Shown here piece by piece: positions 1 through 9,393 of a stretch of 64,000 nt of DNA. Origin of the DNA: Streptomyces achromogenes (GTDB lineage: Bacteria; Actinomycetota; Actinomycetes; Streptomycetales; Streptomycetaceae); assembly GCF_030816715.1 (NCBI RefSeq), contig NZ_JAUSYH010000001.1:4402001-4466000 (forward strand). Reading direction: 5' to 3'. The position numbers and the translations under genes are program-made. Every line of letters starts with the position of its first letter. The first letter of the stretch is position 1. The notes below the pieces were generated by a model. It ran no database searches. It was not told the origin of the DNA and saw only the letters and a list, made by a program, of their open reading frames with translations.

Positions 1-1
1 G

Positions 2-1600
2 GCCGCCTTCGTGCTGGCCTGCTGGCAGCGCGGCACCGGATTGCGGTCCCTGCAGCGGCTCGTCGTCTCCGGCTGGCTCGCGATGACCGCGGCCACCCTG
101 TTCCTGCTGCTCCTGCGCGGTTCCTACAGCCGCTCGGGCACGCTCGGCGACGTCTTCGACCTCGACCTCCTGGGGGAGGCCCTGCAGACCAAGACCGGCG
201 CCGCCCTGGTCTCCCGGCTGCTGCTGCTCGCCGCGGCCGCCCTGTTCATCGCCGTGCTCTTCGGCGCCTACGACAAGCGGGAGGACGAGGAGAAGCGGGA
301 CCTGACCTTCGGGCTCGCCATCGGCGGAACCGTCGTGGCAGCCGGACTCGCGGCGAGCTGGGCCATGGCCGAGCACGCCTCGACCGGACTGCAGCCGGGC
401 ATCGCGATGCCGGTCGACGTGCTGCACCTGCTGGCGGTCGCGACCTGGCTCGGCGGGCTCGCCGCCCTGCTCGTCGCGCTGTACCGCGCGCCCGCCGACC
501 GTCCCGTCGACGCCGCCGCCGTGCGGCGCTTCTCCCAGGTCGCCTTCGGCAGCGTCCTCGTCGTGGTCGCCACCGGCGTCTACCAGTCCTGGCGTCAGCT
601 CGGCTCCTGGTCCGCGTTCACCGACACCCGCTACGGGCAGCTGCTGCTCGTCAAGATCGGGCTCGTGGCGCTGCTCGTCGGCATCGCCTGGATCTCCCGT
701 CGGTGGACGGCTCGACTGGCGGTTCCGACGGCCACCGAGACGGCGGTTCGCAAGTCCGCCCCCGGGACCTCGGCCGCCGGGGAGCCCGCGTCCGGGAAGC
801 CCGCGTCCGGACAATCCGGGTCCAGACAGTCCGCGCGCGGGAAAGAGCGTGTCCCGGCGGCTGCCGGGGGAAGCGGCGGTGCGGCCGCGGCGGCCTCGGG
901 CGACACCGCCGGAAGCGTCGAGAGCCCCAAGCCCGCCAAGGGCTCACAGGGCTCACAGGGCAAGGAGAAGAACGGTTCCGGGGACGCCGGGACGGCCGGA
1001 TCCGAAAGCGGGGAGCGGGCCGCACAGCTGGCCCGTCAGCGGGCAGCCGTGGACACGGCACGGCAGAAGCGGCTGCGGGACGCGGACGGCGAACGATTCG
1101 GCCTGCGCCGCTCGGTGCTCGCCGAGACCGCCGTCGCCGTCGTCCTGCTCGCCGTCACCACCGTCCTGACGTCGACCGAGCCGGGCCGTACGGAGCAGGA
1201 CGCCGCCAGGGCCACCCGGTCCGCCTCGTCCTCGGCCTCCGCGGCGGACTCCTCCTCGGGCGCCCTGACCCTGGACATGCCGTTCGACACCGGCGGCACC
1301 GACGGCAAGGGCGTGGTGAGTGTGGACCTCGATCCCGCACGCGCCGGGGCAAACGAGATGCACGTGTACGTGACGCGGCCCAACGGCCGTGCCTTCGACG
1401 TGCCCGAGGTGAAGGTCGCCTTCACCCTCGAGGCCAAGAGCATCGGGCCGCTGCCCGTCGCCCCCGACCACATCACCACCGGCCACTGGTCGGCGAACGG
1501 CGTGCAGATCCCCTTGGCCGGCGAATGGAAGATCGCCGTGACCGTGCGGACCTCCGACATCGACCAGGTGACCGTCTCCAAGAACGCGCAGATCGGCTGA
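2..1600 (+). CDS. Copper resistance membrane protein, CopD-type, 5'-partial
   Basis: The reading frame is open to the left edge, so the N-terminus (in relatives often a secreted CopC domain) lies outside. The visible part has several hydrophobic segments of the CopD family, including a stretch with VDVLHLLAVATWLGGLAALL, expected in inner-membrane copper-handling proteins. An unusual hydrophilic Ala/Gly/Ser/Lys-rich insertion follows (about 1.73-1.07 kb upstream of the stop region, near 730-1080), then one more membrane segment and an extracytoplasmic YtkA/FixH-like beta domain of about 110 residues. The next gene, a Dyp peroxidase, starts 7 nt after the stop, so the two are probably co-transcribed, as commonly seen in Streptomyces copper/iron loci. 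Family call is confident; the transported species is inferred. Confidence 0.8.
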   Translation, partial: AAFVLACWQRGTGLRSLQRLVVSGWLAMTAATLFLLLLRGSYSRSGTLGDVFDLDLLGEALQTKTGAALVSRLLLLAAAALFIAVLFGAYDKREDEEKRDLTFGLAIGGTVVAAGLAASWAMAEHASTGLQPGIAMPVDVLHLLAVATWLGGLAALLVALYRAPADRPVDAAAVRRFSQVAFGSVLVVVATGVYQSWRQLGSWSAFTDTRYGQLLLVKIGLVALLVGIAWISRRWTARLAVPTATETAVRKSAPGTSAAGEPASGKPASGQSGSRQSARGKERVPAAAGGSGGAAAAASGDTAGSVESPKPAKGSQGSQGKEKNGSGDAGTAGSESGERAAQLARQRAAVDTARQKRLRDADGERFGLRRSVLAETAVAVVLLAVTTVLTSTEPGRTEQDAARATRSASSSASAADSSSGALTLDMPFDTGGTDGKGVVSVDLDPARAGANEMHVYVTRPNGRAFDVPEVKVAFTLEAKSIGPLPVAPDHITTGHWSANGVQIPLAGEWKIAVTVRTSDIDQVTVSKNAQIG

Positions 1601-1607
1601 CCCCCAC

Positions 1608-2963
1608 ATGCCCGACCAGTCCCTCCCCGAGGCGCCCACCCCCGCGACCCGTTCCACCCGGGCCCGCGCGCCGGAATCCCCTGCCCCCGCCGCCGGCCCG
1701 GACGGCGAGAGCGCCCAGCGGCCCGCCTCGGCGGAGTCCCCCGCCAAGGACCTGACGCGACGCCGACTGCTCGGCGCGGCCGGCGCCTCCGGACTCGTCC
1801 TCGGCGCGGCAGGCGCGGCCGCGGGATACGCGACGGCTCCCGCCCGGGCTACGCCGTTGTCGTCGGTCGGGGCGGGGCAGGCGATGTTCCACGTGAAACA
1901 TCAGCCCGGCATCACCCAGGGCCTCCAAGCCCGCGGCCACCTCGTCGCCTTCGACCTCGCGGCCGGCGCCGGGCGCAAGGAGGCGGCCGCGCTGTTGCGC
2001 CGCTGGTCGGAGACGGCCCGGCGGCTGATGGCGGGCGAGGCGACCGCACACGACGACACGGATGTGGCCCGGGACGCCGGACCGTCCTCGCTGACGGTCA
2101 CCTTCGGTTTCGGCAACAGCTTCTTCACCCGCACCGGGCTGGAGAAACAACGCCCGGTCGCTCTGGACCCGCTTCCCGCCTTCTCCTCCGACCATCTCGA
2201 CGCGACCCGCAGCAACGGCGACCTCTGGGTGCAGATCGGCGCGGACGACGCCCTGGTCGCCTTCCACGCCCTCCGGGCGATCCAGAAGGACGCGGGGAGC
2301 GCGGCGAAGGTCCGCTGGCAGATGAACGGCTTCAACCGGACGCCGGGTGCGACCGCCCACCCCATGACGGCCCGCAACCTGATGGGGCAGATGGACGGGA
2401 CCCGCAACCCCAAGCCGTCCGAGTCCGACTTCGACGAGCGCATCTTCGTCCCGGCGGACAGCGGGAAGGACCCGGCGTGGATGGCGAACGGCTCCTACGC
2501 CGTCGTCCGCCGGATCCGGATGCTCCTCGACGACTGGGAGAAGCTGTCGCTGAAGGCGCAGGAGCAGGTCATCGGACGCCGGAAGGCTGACGGAGCGGCG
2601 CTGTCGGGGGGCACCGAGACGACCGAGATGGACCTGGAGAAGACGGACGCGAACGGGGATCTGGTCGTGCCGCTCAACGCGCACGCTCGCATCACCCGCC
2701 CCGACCAGAACGGCGGCGCGGCGATGCTGCGGCGCCCCTTCTCCTACCACGACGGCATCGACCCGGACGGCACTCCGGACGCCGGCCTGCTGTTCGTCTG
2801 CTGGCAGGCGGACCCGGTGCGCGGTTTCGTCACCGTGCAGCGCAAGCTCGACCGCGGGGACGCCCTGTCGCAGTACATCCGCCATGAGTCGAGCGGACTG
2901 TTCGCGGTGCCGGGCGGGGCGGCGAAGGGCGAGTACGTGGGGCAGCGACTGCTGGAGGCGTGA
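1608..2963 (+). CDS. Dyp-type heme peroxidase, Tat-exported (EfeB-like)
   Basis: A 451-residue protein. After a disordered Pro/Ala-rich N-terminus it has a twin-arginine signal (RRRLLGAAGASGLVLGAAGA), so it should be folded and exported by Tat. The mature part carries the Dyp signature GQMDGTRNP (GxxDG distal motif) and a conserved PLNAHARITRPDQN segment that should hold the proximal heme histidine. Dyp peroxidases of this class oxidise dyes and, in EfeUOB systems, act in heme/iron handling; no efeU or efeO is visible here, so the partner is probably the upstream copper-resistance gene. At 1884-1901 the coding sequence contains MFHVKH, which is a one-mismatch parS site in translation. The ATG start has only a 7-nt gap to the preceding gene. 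Confidence 0.88.
   Translation: MPDQSLPEAPTPATRSTRARAPESPAPAAGPDGESAQRPASAESPAKDLTRRRLLGAAGASGLVLGAAGAAAGYATAPARATPLSSVGAGQAMFHVKHQPGITQGLQARGHLVAFDLAAGAGRKEAAALLRRWSETARRLMAGEATAHDDTDVARDAGPSSLTVTFGFGNSFFTRTGLEKQRPVALDPLPAFSSDHLDATRSNGDLWVQIGADDALVAFHALRAIQKDAGSAAKVRWQMNGFNRTPGATAHPMTARNLMGQMDGTRNPKPSESDFDERIFVPADSGKDPAWMANGSYAVVRRIRMLLDDWEKLSLKAQEQVIGRRKADGAALSGGTETTEMDLEKTDANGDLVVPLNAHARITRPDQNGGAAMLRRPFSYHDGIDPDGTPDAGLLFVCWQADPVRGFVTVQRKLDRGDALSQYIRHESSGLFAVPGGAAKGEYVGQRLLEA
1886..1899. other. parS-like site inside the Dyp peroxidase gene
   Basis: GTTCCACGTGAAAC differs from the Streptomyces ParB-binding palindrome GTTTCACGTGAAAC at one base. It is translated as FHVK within the peroxidase. 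A degenerate site could still bind ParB weakly; listed as a likely chromosome-segregation site. Confidence 0.6.
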
Positions 2964-3000
2964 GCCGGGCGGTCCGCACCCGGCTCGACGAGGAAGACCG

Positions 3001-3054
3001 GCGGTCGCGGCGGTCGCGGCGGTCGCGGCGGTCGCGGCGGTCGCGGCGGTCGCG
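3001..3054. repeat. 9-bp tandem repeat, six copies
   Basis: Six exact copies of GCGGTCGCG in tandem, between the peroxidase stop and pheA. The array is intergenic and has a period divisible by three. No function can be read from it; slippage-prone, so copy number probably varies between strains. Confidence 0.9.
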
Positions 3055-3146
3055 GGAGGTTACGCCTTCGCGGGCGGATTCATTCCTGCGAGGGGGAGTG
3101 GTGAGACGCCTGCGCCCCGATACGCAAGGGCCATTAGGGTGAGGTC

Positions 3147-4079
3147 ATGCCAGCGAGCTATGCGTATCTCGGCCCCGAGGGCACCTTCACGGAGGTCGCC
3201 CTGCGCACGCTTCCGGAGGCGGCCACCCGACAGCTGATCCCTTACGTGTCGGTGCAGTCCGCGCTCGACGCGGTGCGCGCCGGCGAGGCCGAGGCCGCGT
3301 TCGTGCCCATCGAGAACAGCGTCGAGGGCGGCATCACCACCACGCTGGACGCGCTGGTCGCGGGCACACCGCTGATGATCTACCGCGAGGTGCTCTTGTC
3401 GATCACCTTCGCGCTGCTCGCCCGGCCCGGCACGGAGCTGTCGGACATCAAGACGGTCTCCGCCCACCCGGCGGCGCAGCCGCAGGTGCGCAACTGGCTG
3501 AAGGCGAACCTGCCGGACGCCGTGTGGGAGTCGGCCGCCTCGAACGCGGACGCCGCCCGGCTGGTCCAGGAGGGGCGTTACGACGCCGCTTTCGCCGGCG
3601 AGTTCGCGGCCGCCCGGTACGGGCTCACCGCCCTGGAGACGGGCATCCACGACGCCGAGAACGCGCAGACCCGGTTCGTGCTGGTGGGCCGGCCCGCCCG
3701 GCCCGCCGCGCCGACCGGTGCGGACAAGACGTCCGTGGTGCTGTGGCAGCGGGACGACCATCCCGGCGGTCTGCGCGACCTGCTGGGCGAGTTCGCCACC
3801 CGGGGCGTCAACCTCATGTTGCTGCAGTCCCGGCCGACGGGCGCCGGCATCGGCAACTACTGCTTCTGCATCGACGCCGAGGGGCACATCACCGACCGCC
3901 GGATGGCCGAGGCTCTCATGGGGTTGAAGAGGATCTGCCGCGAGGTGCGCTTCCTGGGCTCCTACCCGCGTGCGGAGATGAGCGCGGCGGACGTCCCGGC
4001 GCCCCTGCCGGGGACCTCGGACGGGGAGTTCATGGCGGCCTCGGACTGGGTGGCGCGCTGCCAGGACGGCCGTTTCTAG
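3147..4079 (+). CDS. pheA: Prephenate dehydratase
   Basis: A 310-residue monofunctional prephenate dehydratase, converting prephenate to phenylpyruvate in phenylalanine biosynthesis. The N-terminal catalytic part starts YAYLGPEGTFTEVAL and contains the typical FVPIENSVEGGITTTLD motif; the C-terminal third is an ACT regulatory domain (GGLRDLLGEFATRGVNL, then SRPTG) expected to bind Phe for feedback control. There is no chorismate mutase domain. GAGG lies just upstream of the ATG. The gene precedes serS as in other Streptomyces but is separated from it by 538 bp rich in DnaA boxes. Confidence 0.95.
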   Translation: MPASYAYLGPEGTFTEVALRTLPEAATRQLIPYVSVQSALDAVRAGEAEAAFVPIENSVEGGITTTLDALVAGTPLMIYREVLLSITFALLARPGTELSDIKTVSAHPAAQPQVRNWLKANLPDAVWESAASNADAARLVQEGRYDAAFAGEFAAARYGLTALETGIHDAENAQTRFVLVGRPARPAAPTGADKTSVVLWQRDDHPGGLRDLLGEFATRGVNLMLLQSRPTGAGIGNYCFCIDAEGHITDRRMAEALMGLKRICREVRFLGSYPRAEMSAADVPAPLPGTSDGEFMAASDWVARCQDGRF

Positions 4080-4102
4080 CCAGTCCTACCTGCATATCTT
4101 CG

Positions 4103-4414
4103 TTATCCACAGAAGTTATCCACAGGCGGGCTTCTCGACCTGGGGACAAGTCGACAACGAAGTATCACGCAGTCGACAAATCGGCCTGTGTCCCCTCAAG
4201 CCGACTCGCAACCCGCACGTCACCCTTCGTCCACCTGTTTCCTTCGATCAATCCTTTGGGGCGACCCAATTCCACCCGAAAGTGGCTGCGGGCGGCGTTC
4301 GGGCAAGGAATTCGACGCGGAACCCACGGGCTTCGGAATGATCCATTCCGATGTCCACAGACCTTTCGCACACCCTGTGGATAACTCACACGAGGCGCGA
4401 ACCCCTGTGGACAA
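4103..4414. promoter_or_regulatory. DnaA-box cluster between pheA and serS
   Basis: The 538-bp gap 4080-4617 holds four perfect 9-mers of the DnaA-box type: TTATCCACA at 4103-4111 and 4116-4124, and on the other strand TGTGGATAA at 4376-4384 and TGTGGACAA at 4406-4414. Near-matches are at 4141-4149 (TGGGGACAA) and 4351-4359 (ATGTCCACA). The region is locally less GC-rich than the genes around it. Streptomyces oriC itself has many more boxes between dnaA and dnaN, which are absent here, so this is a secondary cluster: it may titrate DnaA or link serS expression to DnaA. The rest of the gap presumably contains the serS promoter. Confidence 0.75.
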
Positions 4415-4617
4415 CCCGGCCCTCAAATCCCGTACACCGCAAGGAAATCGGGTCAATGAGACGCCCGTCACATAATCCGTCCCAGGGAGTGAGACGCGAT
4501 TTATTGACACGTTGGGCAATTCACCCATAACGCAACGTAAGGAGTGATTCGGAAGACCGGACGGCGACTCGGAATGGGAGTCGTGAGCGCCGACCCCGCA
4601 CGGGTAGCCTTGACCGC

Positions 4618-5895
4618 GTGATTGACCTTCGTCTGCTCCGTGAGGACCCCGACCGTGCGCGCGCCTCCCAGCGTGCCCGTGGAGAGGACGTCGCGCTCGT
4701 CGACTCCCTCCTCTCCGCCGACGAGCGGCGCAGGTCGTCCGGCGTCCGCTTCGACGAGCTGCGCAACGAGCAGAAGTCGCTCGGCAAGCTCATCCCCAAG
4801 GCCTCCGCGGACGAGAAGGCCGAGCTGCTGAAGAAGGCGAGCCGGCTCGCCGCCGACGTCAAGGCGGCCGACGCCGAGCGCGACGCCGCCGACGCCGAGA
4901 CCCAGGAGCTCCTGCAGCGGCTCGGCAACCTCGTGCACCCCGACGTGCCCGTGGGCGGCGAGGAGGACTTCGTCACCCTCGAGACGCACGGCACGATCCG
5001 CGACTTCGGCGCCGAGGGCTTCGAGCCCAAGGACCACCTGGAACTCGGCCAGATCCTCGGCGCGATCGACGTCGAGCGCGGCGCCAAGGTCTCCGGCTCC
5101 CGCTTCTACTTCCTCACCGGCGTCGGCGCCCTGCTGGAGCTGGCCCTGGTGAACGCGGCGATCGCGCAGGCCACGGCGGCCGGCTTCACGCCCATGCTCA
5201 CTCCCGCGCTGGTGCGCCCGCAGTCGATGGCCGGCACCGGCTTCCTCGGCCAGGCCGCCCAGGACGTCTACCACCTCGACAAGGACGACCTCTACCTGGT
5301 CGGCACCTCCGAGGTCCCGCTCGCCGCGTACCACATGGACGAGATCATCGACGCGGACAGGCTGCCGCTGCGGTACGCGGGCTTCTCGCCCTGCTTCCGC
5401 CGCGAGGCCGGCTCGCACGGCAAGGACACCAAGGGCATCTTCCGCGTCCACCAGTTCGACAAGGTCGAGATGTTCTCGTACGTCACGCCCGAGGACTCGC
5501 AGGCCGAGCATCAGCGGCTGCTCGCGTGGGAGAAGCAGTGGCTGTCGGCGCTGGAGCTGCCGTTCCGCGTCATCGACGTCGCCTCCGGTGACCTCGGCTC
5601 CTCGGCCGCCCGCAAGTTCGACTGCGAGGCCTGGATCCCGACGCAGGGCAAGTACCGCGAGCTGACCTCGACGTCGGACTGCACCGAGTTCCAGTCCCGT
5701 CGCCTGTCGATCCGCGTCCGCGAGGGCAAGCAGGTCCGCCCGCTGGCCACGCTGAACGGCACGCTGTGCGCCGTCCCGCGCACGATCGTCGCCATCCTGG
5801 AGAACCACCAGCAGGCCGACGGCTCCGTGTACGTGCCCGAAGTGCTGCGCCCGTACCTCGGCGGCCGGGAGGTCCTGGAGCCGGTCGCCAAGTGA
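4618..5895 (+). CDS. serS: Seryl-tRNA synthetase
   Basis: A 425-residue class II aminoacyl-tRNA synthetase charging tRNA-Ser with serine in the cytoplasm. Residues about 30-105 form the charged, Ala/Lys/Glu-rich helical arm that grips the tRNA-Ser long variable loop. Motif 2 is seen as [20 protein letters not shown] and motif 3 around [20 protein letters not shown], both with the catalytic arginines. GTG start at 4618, consistent with the family N-terminus ([15 protein letters not shown]). A tRNA-Ser gene lies about 1 kb downstream on the other strand. The stop overlaps the start of the next gene by 4 bp (GTGA), so they are translationally coupled. Confidence 0.97.
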   Translation: MIDLRLLREDPDRARASQRARGEDVALVDSLLSADERRRSSGVRFDELRNEQKSLGKLIPKASADEKAELLKKASRLAADVKAADAERDAADAETQELLQRLGNLVHPDVPVGGEEDFVTLETHGTIRDFGAEGFEPKDHLELGQILGAIDVERGAKVSGSRFYFLTGVGALLELALVNAAIAQATAAGFTPMLTPALVRPQSMAGTGFLGQAAQDVYHLDKDDLYLVGTSEVPLAAYHMDEIIDADRLPLRYAGFSPCFRREAGSHGKDTKGIFRVHQFDKVEMFSYVTPEDSQAEHQRLLAWEKQWLSALELPFRVIDVASGDLGSSAARKFDCEAWIPTQGKYRELTSTSDCTEFQSRRLSIRVREGKQVRPLATLNGTLCAVPRTIVAILENHQQADGSVYVPEVLRPYLGGREVLEPVAK

Positions 5896-6710
5896 GCACC
5901 GAGCCTGCCGCCGGACAGTTCCCCCACCGCCTGATCGCGACCGACCTCGACGGGACGCTCCTGCGCTCCGACGACACGGTCTCGCAGCGCACTCGTGACG
6001 CCCTCGCCGCGGCCACCGCGGCGGGGGCCGTGCACATCGTCGTGACCGGCCGAGCGGTCCCATGGACCCGGCACATCCTCGACGACCTCGGCTACGACGG
6101 CCTCGCGGTCTGCGGACAGGGCGCCCAGGTGTACCACGCGGGCGAGCACCGTCTGCTGACGTCGGTGACCCTGGACCGGCAGCTGGCCGGCGTGGCGCTC
6201 GCCAAGATCGAGGCGGAGGTCGGCCCGCTGCACCTGGCGGCCAGCCGGGGCGGTCTGGACGGGGAAGTGCTGGTGGGGCCGGGTTACGCGCTCAGGGGCG
6301 CCCTGCGGTCGACCCCGCTGACGGACGCGTCCGACCTGTGGTCGGCACCGCTGAACAAGATCTTCATTCAGCATCCCGAGCTCTCGGACGACGCGCTGGC
6401 CGAGGCGGCCCGCAGAGCCGCGGGAGGTTTCGTCACGGTGGCCGTGGCCGGTGCGGGGATCGTGGAGCTGCTCCCGCTGGGTCTCTCCAAGGCCACCGGC
6501 CTCTCGCTGGCCGCCCGCCGCCTGGGTCTCAAGGCCGCCGACACGATCGCCTTCGGCGACATGCCCAACGACGTCCCGATGTTCGCCTGGTCCGCCCGCG
6601 GCGTGGCCATGGCCAACGCCCACGAGGAACTGAAGGCGGTGGCGGACGAGATCACCGCCTCCAACGACGCCGACGGCATCGCCACCACCCTGGAAGCCCT
6701 CCTCCCCTGA
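5892..6710 (+). CDS. HAD-superfamily hydrolase, Cof/YidA type
   Basis: A 272-residue Cof-subfamily HAD phosphatase. The nucleophile motif is [14 protein letters not shown] near the N-terminus; the conserved Lys (FIQHPELS region upstream, [13 protein letters not shown]) and acidic GDMPNDVPM motif near the end complete the active site. Such enzymes dephosphorylate sugar phosphates, flavin or nucleotide intermediates; the substrate cannot be read from sequence. The GTG at 5892 overlaps the serS stop, which decides the start over longer in-frame options. A paralogue of similar sequence lies at 33252-34121. Confidence 0.9.
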   Translation: MSTEPAAGQFPHRLIATDLDGTLLRSDDTVSQRTRDALAAATAAGAVHIVVTGRAVPWTRHILDDLGYDGLAVCGQGAQVYHAGEHRLLTSVTLDRQLAGVALAKIEAEVGPLHLAASRGGLDGEVLVGPGYALRGALRSTPLTDASDLWSAPLNKIFIQHPELSDDALAEAARRAAGGFVTVAVAGAGIVELLPLGLSKATGLSLAARRLGLKAADTIAFGDMPNDVPMFAWSARGVAMANAHEELKAVADEITASNDADGIATTLEALLP

Positions 6711-6749
6711 CCCCCCAGGAGCACCCGGAGCGAGGCGCGGCCAGGGGGC

Positions 6750-6930
6750 GCGGCTGGGGGCACGGGGAACTGCGAAGACCGCCGCGGCGAGGGGCGCAGG
6801 CCGGGGCGCGGGGAACTGCGTAGCGACCGCCGCAGGCGATCAGGGGCGCACACAGGGGCGCGGGGAACTGCGCAGCGACCGCCGCAGGCGATCAGGGGCG
6901 CGGGGAACTGCGCGACCAGCCCCCACCGGC
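6750..6930. repeat. Intergenic GGCGCGGGGAACTGCG repeats
   Basis: Four related copies of a short element, GGGGCGCGGGGAACTGCG plus variants, occur between the HAD gene and tRNA-Ser, near 6758, 6808, 6855 and 6897. Two are followed by the same extension CGACCGCCGCAGGCGATCAG. This family of C/G-rich intergenic elements recurs in many Streptomyces genomes, usually near gene ends, and can form hairpins; it may act as a terminator or REP-like sequence. Function not established here. Confidence 0.7.
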
Positions 6931-6965
6931 CGCGGGAACCCACTCAGTCCCAGTGACAACGTCTC

Positions 6966-7052
<87 letters not shown>

Positions 7053-7359
7053 GGGTGGGCGGCCCACGCGAGAGCGACATCGCGTGCTCGAAGCGGCCGC
7101 CCCGGGCAGTTCCCGTATGCGGTGCGGTTCGTCGGAGGGGTAACTACTCCGGAACCCGCCGCGGGCTGCCCTGAAGGGAGTTCGACGCACTGCCGTGCAT
7201 GGACATCGCCGAACTCCTCTCCCGGTCTGGTGACGCCGGATCCCCTCCGGCCGTCCGCGCCGCACGCCTTGCGCCCGGCGCGTACAACCACTGTGCCCGG
7301 GAGGCGAGTCGGACGCCACCGAATAAAACAGTCGTGCGAAAAGCGGGTCGGACCCGGCC
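7053..7359. other. Gap without a recognisable gene
   Basis: About 300 bp between tRNA-Ser and the small acidic-protein gene. It must hold the tRNA promoter on the minus strand. I see no convincing coding sequence or repeat in it. Confidence 0.5.
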
Positions 7360-7605
7360 CTACCGGCGGCGCCACCTGCGCCGGCGCGCCTTGCTGAAGA
7401 ACCAGCCGGCGGGTGGCTCGTCCGACCGCCAGGGCTGCGGCTCCGGCTCCTCGGCGCGCCACCGTGCGGCGAGCATCCGGGCCCGGGCGGACGGCTCGGA
7501 GGTCCCGGCGGCCCGTACGAAGTCCTCGTCCAGGACGAGGTCGTCCCAGACCTCGCCCTCCCCGGACCGTCCACGGCCGTCGTCCGCCGCTATGTCGTCC
7601 GCCAT
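7360..7605 (-). CDS. Small conserved hypothetical protein
   Basis: An 81-residue protein starting MADDIAADDGRGRSGEG. It is acidic in the first half (VWDDLVLDEDFVRAA) and ends in a basic tail, WFFSKARRRRWRRR. No membrane segment or known domain is apparent. The split charge pattern and frame quality suggest a real gene, and I recall similar short proteins beside this tRNA in Streptomyces. It sits 144 bp upstream of the end of the ABC operon's last gene region but reads away from tRNA-Ser on the same strand. Function unknown. Confidence 0.6.
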   Translation of the reverse strand: MADDIAADDGRGRSGEGEVWDDLVLDEDFVRAAGTSEPSARARMLAARWRAEEPEPQPWRSDEPPAGWFFSKARRRRWRRR

Positions 7606-7749
7606 TCCGTCCTCCTCGCCGTGTCCTGCCGTGTCCTGCCGTGTCATGTCGAGCCGAGCTGGGCCGGGCGGTGTTCGCTCGGCCCAGTGTGCGCAGACGC
7701 CGGTGAAGCCACCGTCAGGAACGACCGCGGCACCCCCGGCAGGGGCCGC

Positions 7750-8469
7750 TCACTCCTCCCCCGCGAGCGTCAGCGTCCGCAGCTTCTGGCCGGCGTACCA
7801 GGTGGCCAGCACGGTCACCGCGACCAGCAGCACCGTGGCCGTGGTCAGTCCGACGTCCGAGGTGACCAGGTCCCCGCCGGCCACCTTGTGGGCGACGGCC
7901 AGCGACCACTGCTGGACGCTGAGCGTGCGGGCTCCCGGCACCAGGGAGCCGAACAGGGCCTCCCAGACGAGGGCGTAGACCAGACCGAAGACCACCGCGT
8001 GCCGGGACACCGTGCCCAGCAGCAGGAACAGGGCGGCGTAGGCGATGGAGGAGACCAGCGCGGCCACCGTGTAGGCCACCGCGATCTGCTGGCCGTTGCC
8101 GTTGAGGATGAACCCGGCGATCAGCGTGGGCAGGGCCGAGAAGACCATCGTGACGGCGATCGCCACGATCAGCTTGGTGAAGATGATCGTGGGCCGCTTC
8201 AGCGGCTTGGACAGCAGATAGACCACGGAACCGTCGTCGATCTCCGGGCCGATCGCGCCCGTGCCCGCGATGACGCCGATGATCGGGACCATCGTGGCGA
8301 GCGCGAGCCCGCCGAGCAGGTCCGACGCCGTCTGGTCGTCGGCTCCGGCCAGGCCGCGCACGACCACGGAGATCGCGATGAGCAGCAGGGGCAGGGCGCC
8401 CAGGATGAGGGCCCGGCGCTTGCCGAGCAGAGCCCGGTATGTGAGCCGGGCGACTGTGGGGTCGTACAT
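7750..8469 (-). CDS. ABC-2 type transporter permease
   Basis: A 239-residue integral membrane protein with about six hydrophobic segments, beginning MYDPTVARLTYRALLGKRRA. It is the last gene of a four-gene minus-strand operon made of two ATPase-permease pairs. The ATG at 8469 is preferred over an upstream TTG at 8475 because AGGAGG at 8477-8482 is correctly spaced from it. It probably pairs with the ATPase at 8482-9393 to export an unidentified substrate. Confidence 0.85.
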   Translation of the reverse strand: MYDPTVARLTYRALLGKRRALILGALPLLLIAISVVVRGLAGADDQTASDLLGGLALATMVPIIGVIAGTGAIGPEIDDGSVVYLLSKPLKRPTIIFTKLIVAIAVTMVFSALPTLIAGFILNGNGQQIAVAYTVAALVSSIAYAALFLLLGTVSRHAVVFGLVYALVWEALFGSLVPGARTLSVQQWSLAVAHKVAGGDLVTSDVGLTTATVLLVAVTVLATWYAGQKLRTLTLAGEE

Positions 8470-8481
8470 CTCCAAGGCCTC

Positions 8482-9393
8482 CTACGCCGCGACCAGGTAC
8501 GAGAACACGGACTCGAGGGACTCGTCGGACGGCGAGACCGTGAGGAGCCGGATGCCGTGGTCCCTGGCGACCTTCGGCAGCAGCGTGGTGAAGCGGCCGA
8601 AGTCGACGGCCTGGACGCGCAACGCGCCCTCCGCCAGGTCGACCTCGATGCCGGAGGTCGACGGGTCCGCGATCAGCGCGGCCGCGAGGGCGCGGTCGTC
8701 GCTGGAGCGCACCAGGTAGCGGTGCGGCCGGTCGGTCATCAGGCGGCGGATCTTGCGGAAGTCGCCGCTGGCCGCGTGCCGGCCCGCGACGACCACCTCG
8801 ATGTGCCAGGCGAGTTGCTCGACCTCTTCGAGGATGTGCGACGAGAACAGCACGGTGCGGCCTTCGTCGCCCATGCGCCGCAGCAGGTCCATCAGCTGCA
8901 TGCGCTGGCGCGGGTCCATGCCGTTGAACGGCTCGTCGAGGAGCAGCAGCGACGGGTCGTGGACGAGGGCGCTCGCCATCTTCACGCGCTGGCGCATGCC
9001 CTTGGAGTACGTGGCGATCTTGCGGTCCTGCGCGTACTCCATCTCGACCGTGGCCAGCGCCTTCTGGGCCGCCTTGGCCCCCAGGCCGTGCAGCTCGGCG
9101 TTGGCGACCACGAACTCGCGGCCGGTGAGGAAGTCGTACATCGCCTCGCGCTCGGGGACGACGCCGATGTGCCGGTAGATGTCCTCGTTGCGCCAGACGG
9201 GCTGTCCGTCGAGGGTGACCGTGCCGGTGGAGGGCGCCAGGAAGCCGCCCATCATGTTGATGAGGGTGGACTTGCCGGCGCCGTTGGGTCCGAGCAGGCC
9301 GGTGACGCCGGGGCCGATGGTCATGGTGACGTCGTTGACGGCGACCACGTTGCCGAACCAGCGGGAGACGTGGTCGATGCTGAGCGTGGTCAC
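8482..9393 (-). CDS. ABC transporter ATP-binding protein
   Basis: A 303-residue nucleotide-binding subunit. Walker A is GPNGAGKSTLINMM, the signature region is YSKGMRQRVKMASALVHDP, and Walker B is LLLLDEPFNGMD. The C-terminal extension of about 80 residues is usual for drug/lipid-type ABC-2 exporters (CcmA/DrrA group). Its start overlaps the stop of the upstream permease gene by 4 bp, showing translational coupling. Confidence 0.9.
   Translation of the reverse strand: MTTLSIDHVSRWFGNVVAVNDVTMTIGPGVTGLLGPNGAGKSTLINMMGGFLAPSTGTVTLDGQPVWRNEDIYRHIGVVPEREAMYDFLTGREFVVANAELHGLGAKAAQKALATVEMEYAQDRKIATYSKGMRQRVKMASALVHDPSLLLLDEPFNGMDPRQRMQLMDLLRRMGDEGRTVLFSSHILEEVEQLAWHIEVVVAGRHAASGDFRKIRRLMTDRPHRYLVRSSDDRALAAALIADPSTSGIEVDLAEGALRVQAVDFGRFTTLLPKVARDHGIRLLTVSPSDESLESVFSYLVAA

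Noticed and set aside
4103-4414. Chromosomal origin (oriC) itself.
   Set aside because: Too few DnaA boxes and no dnaA or dnaN next to it; better explained as a secondary cluster.
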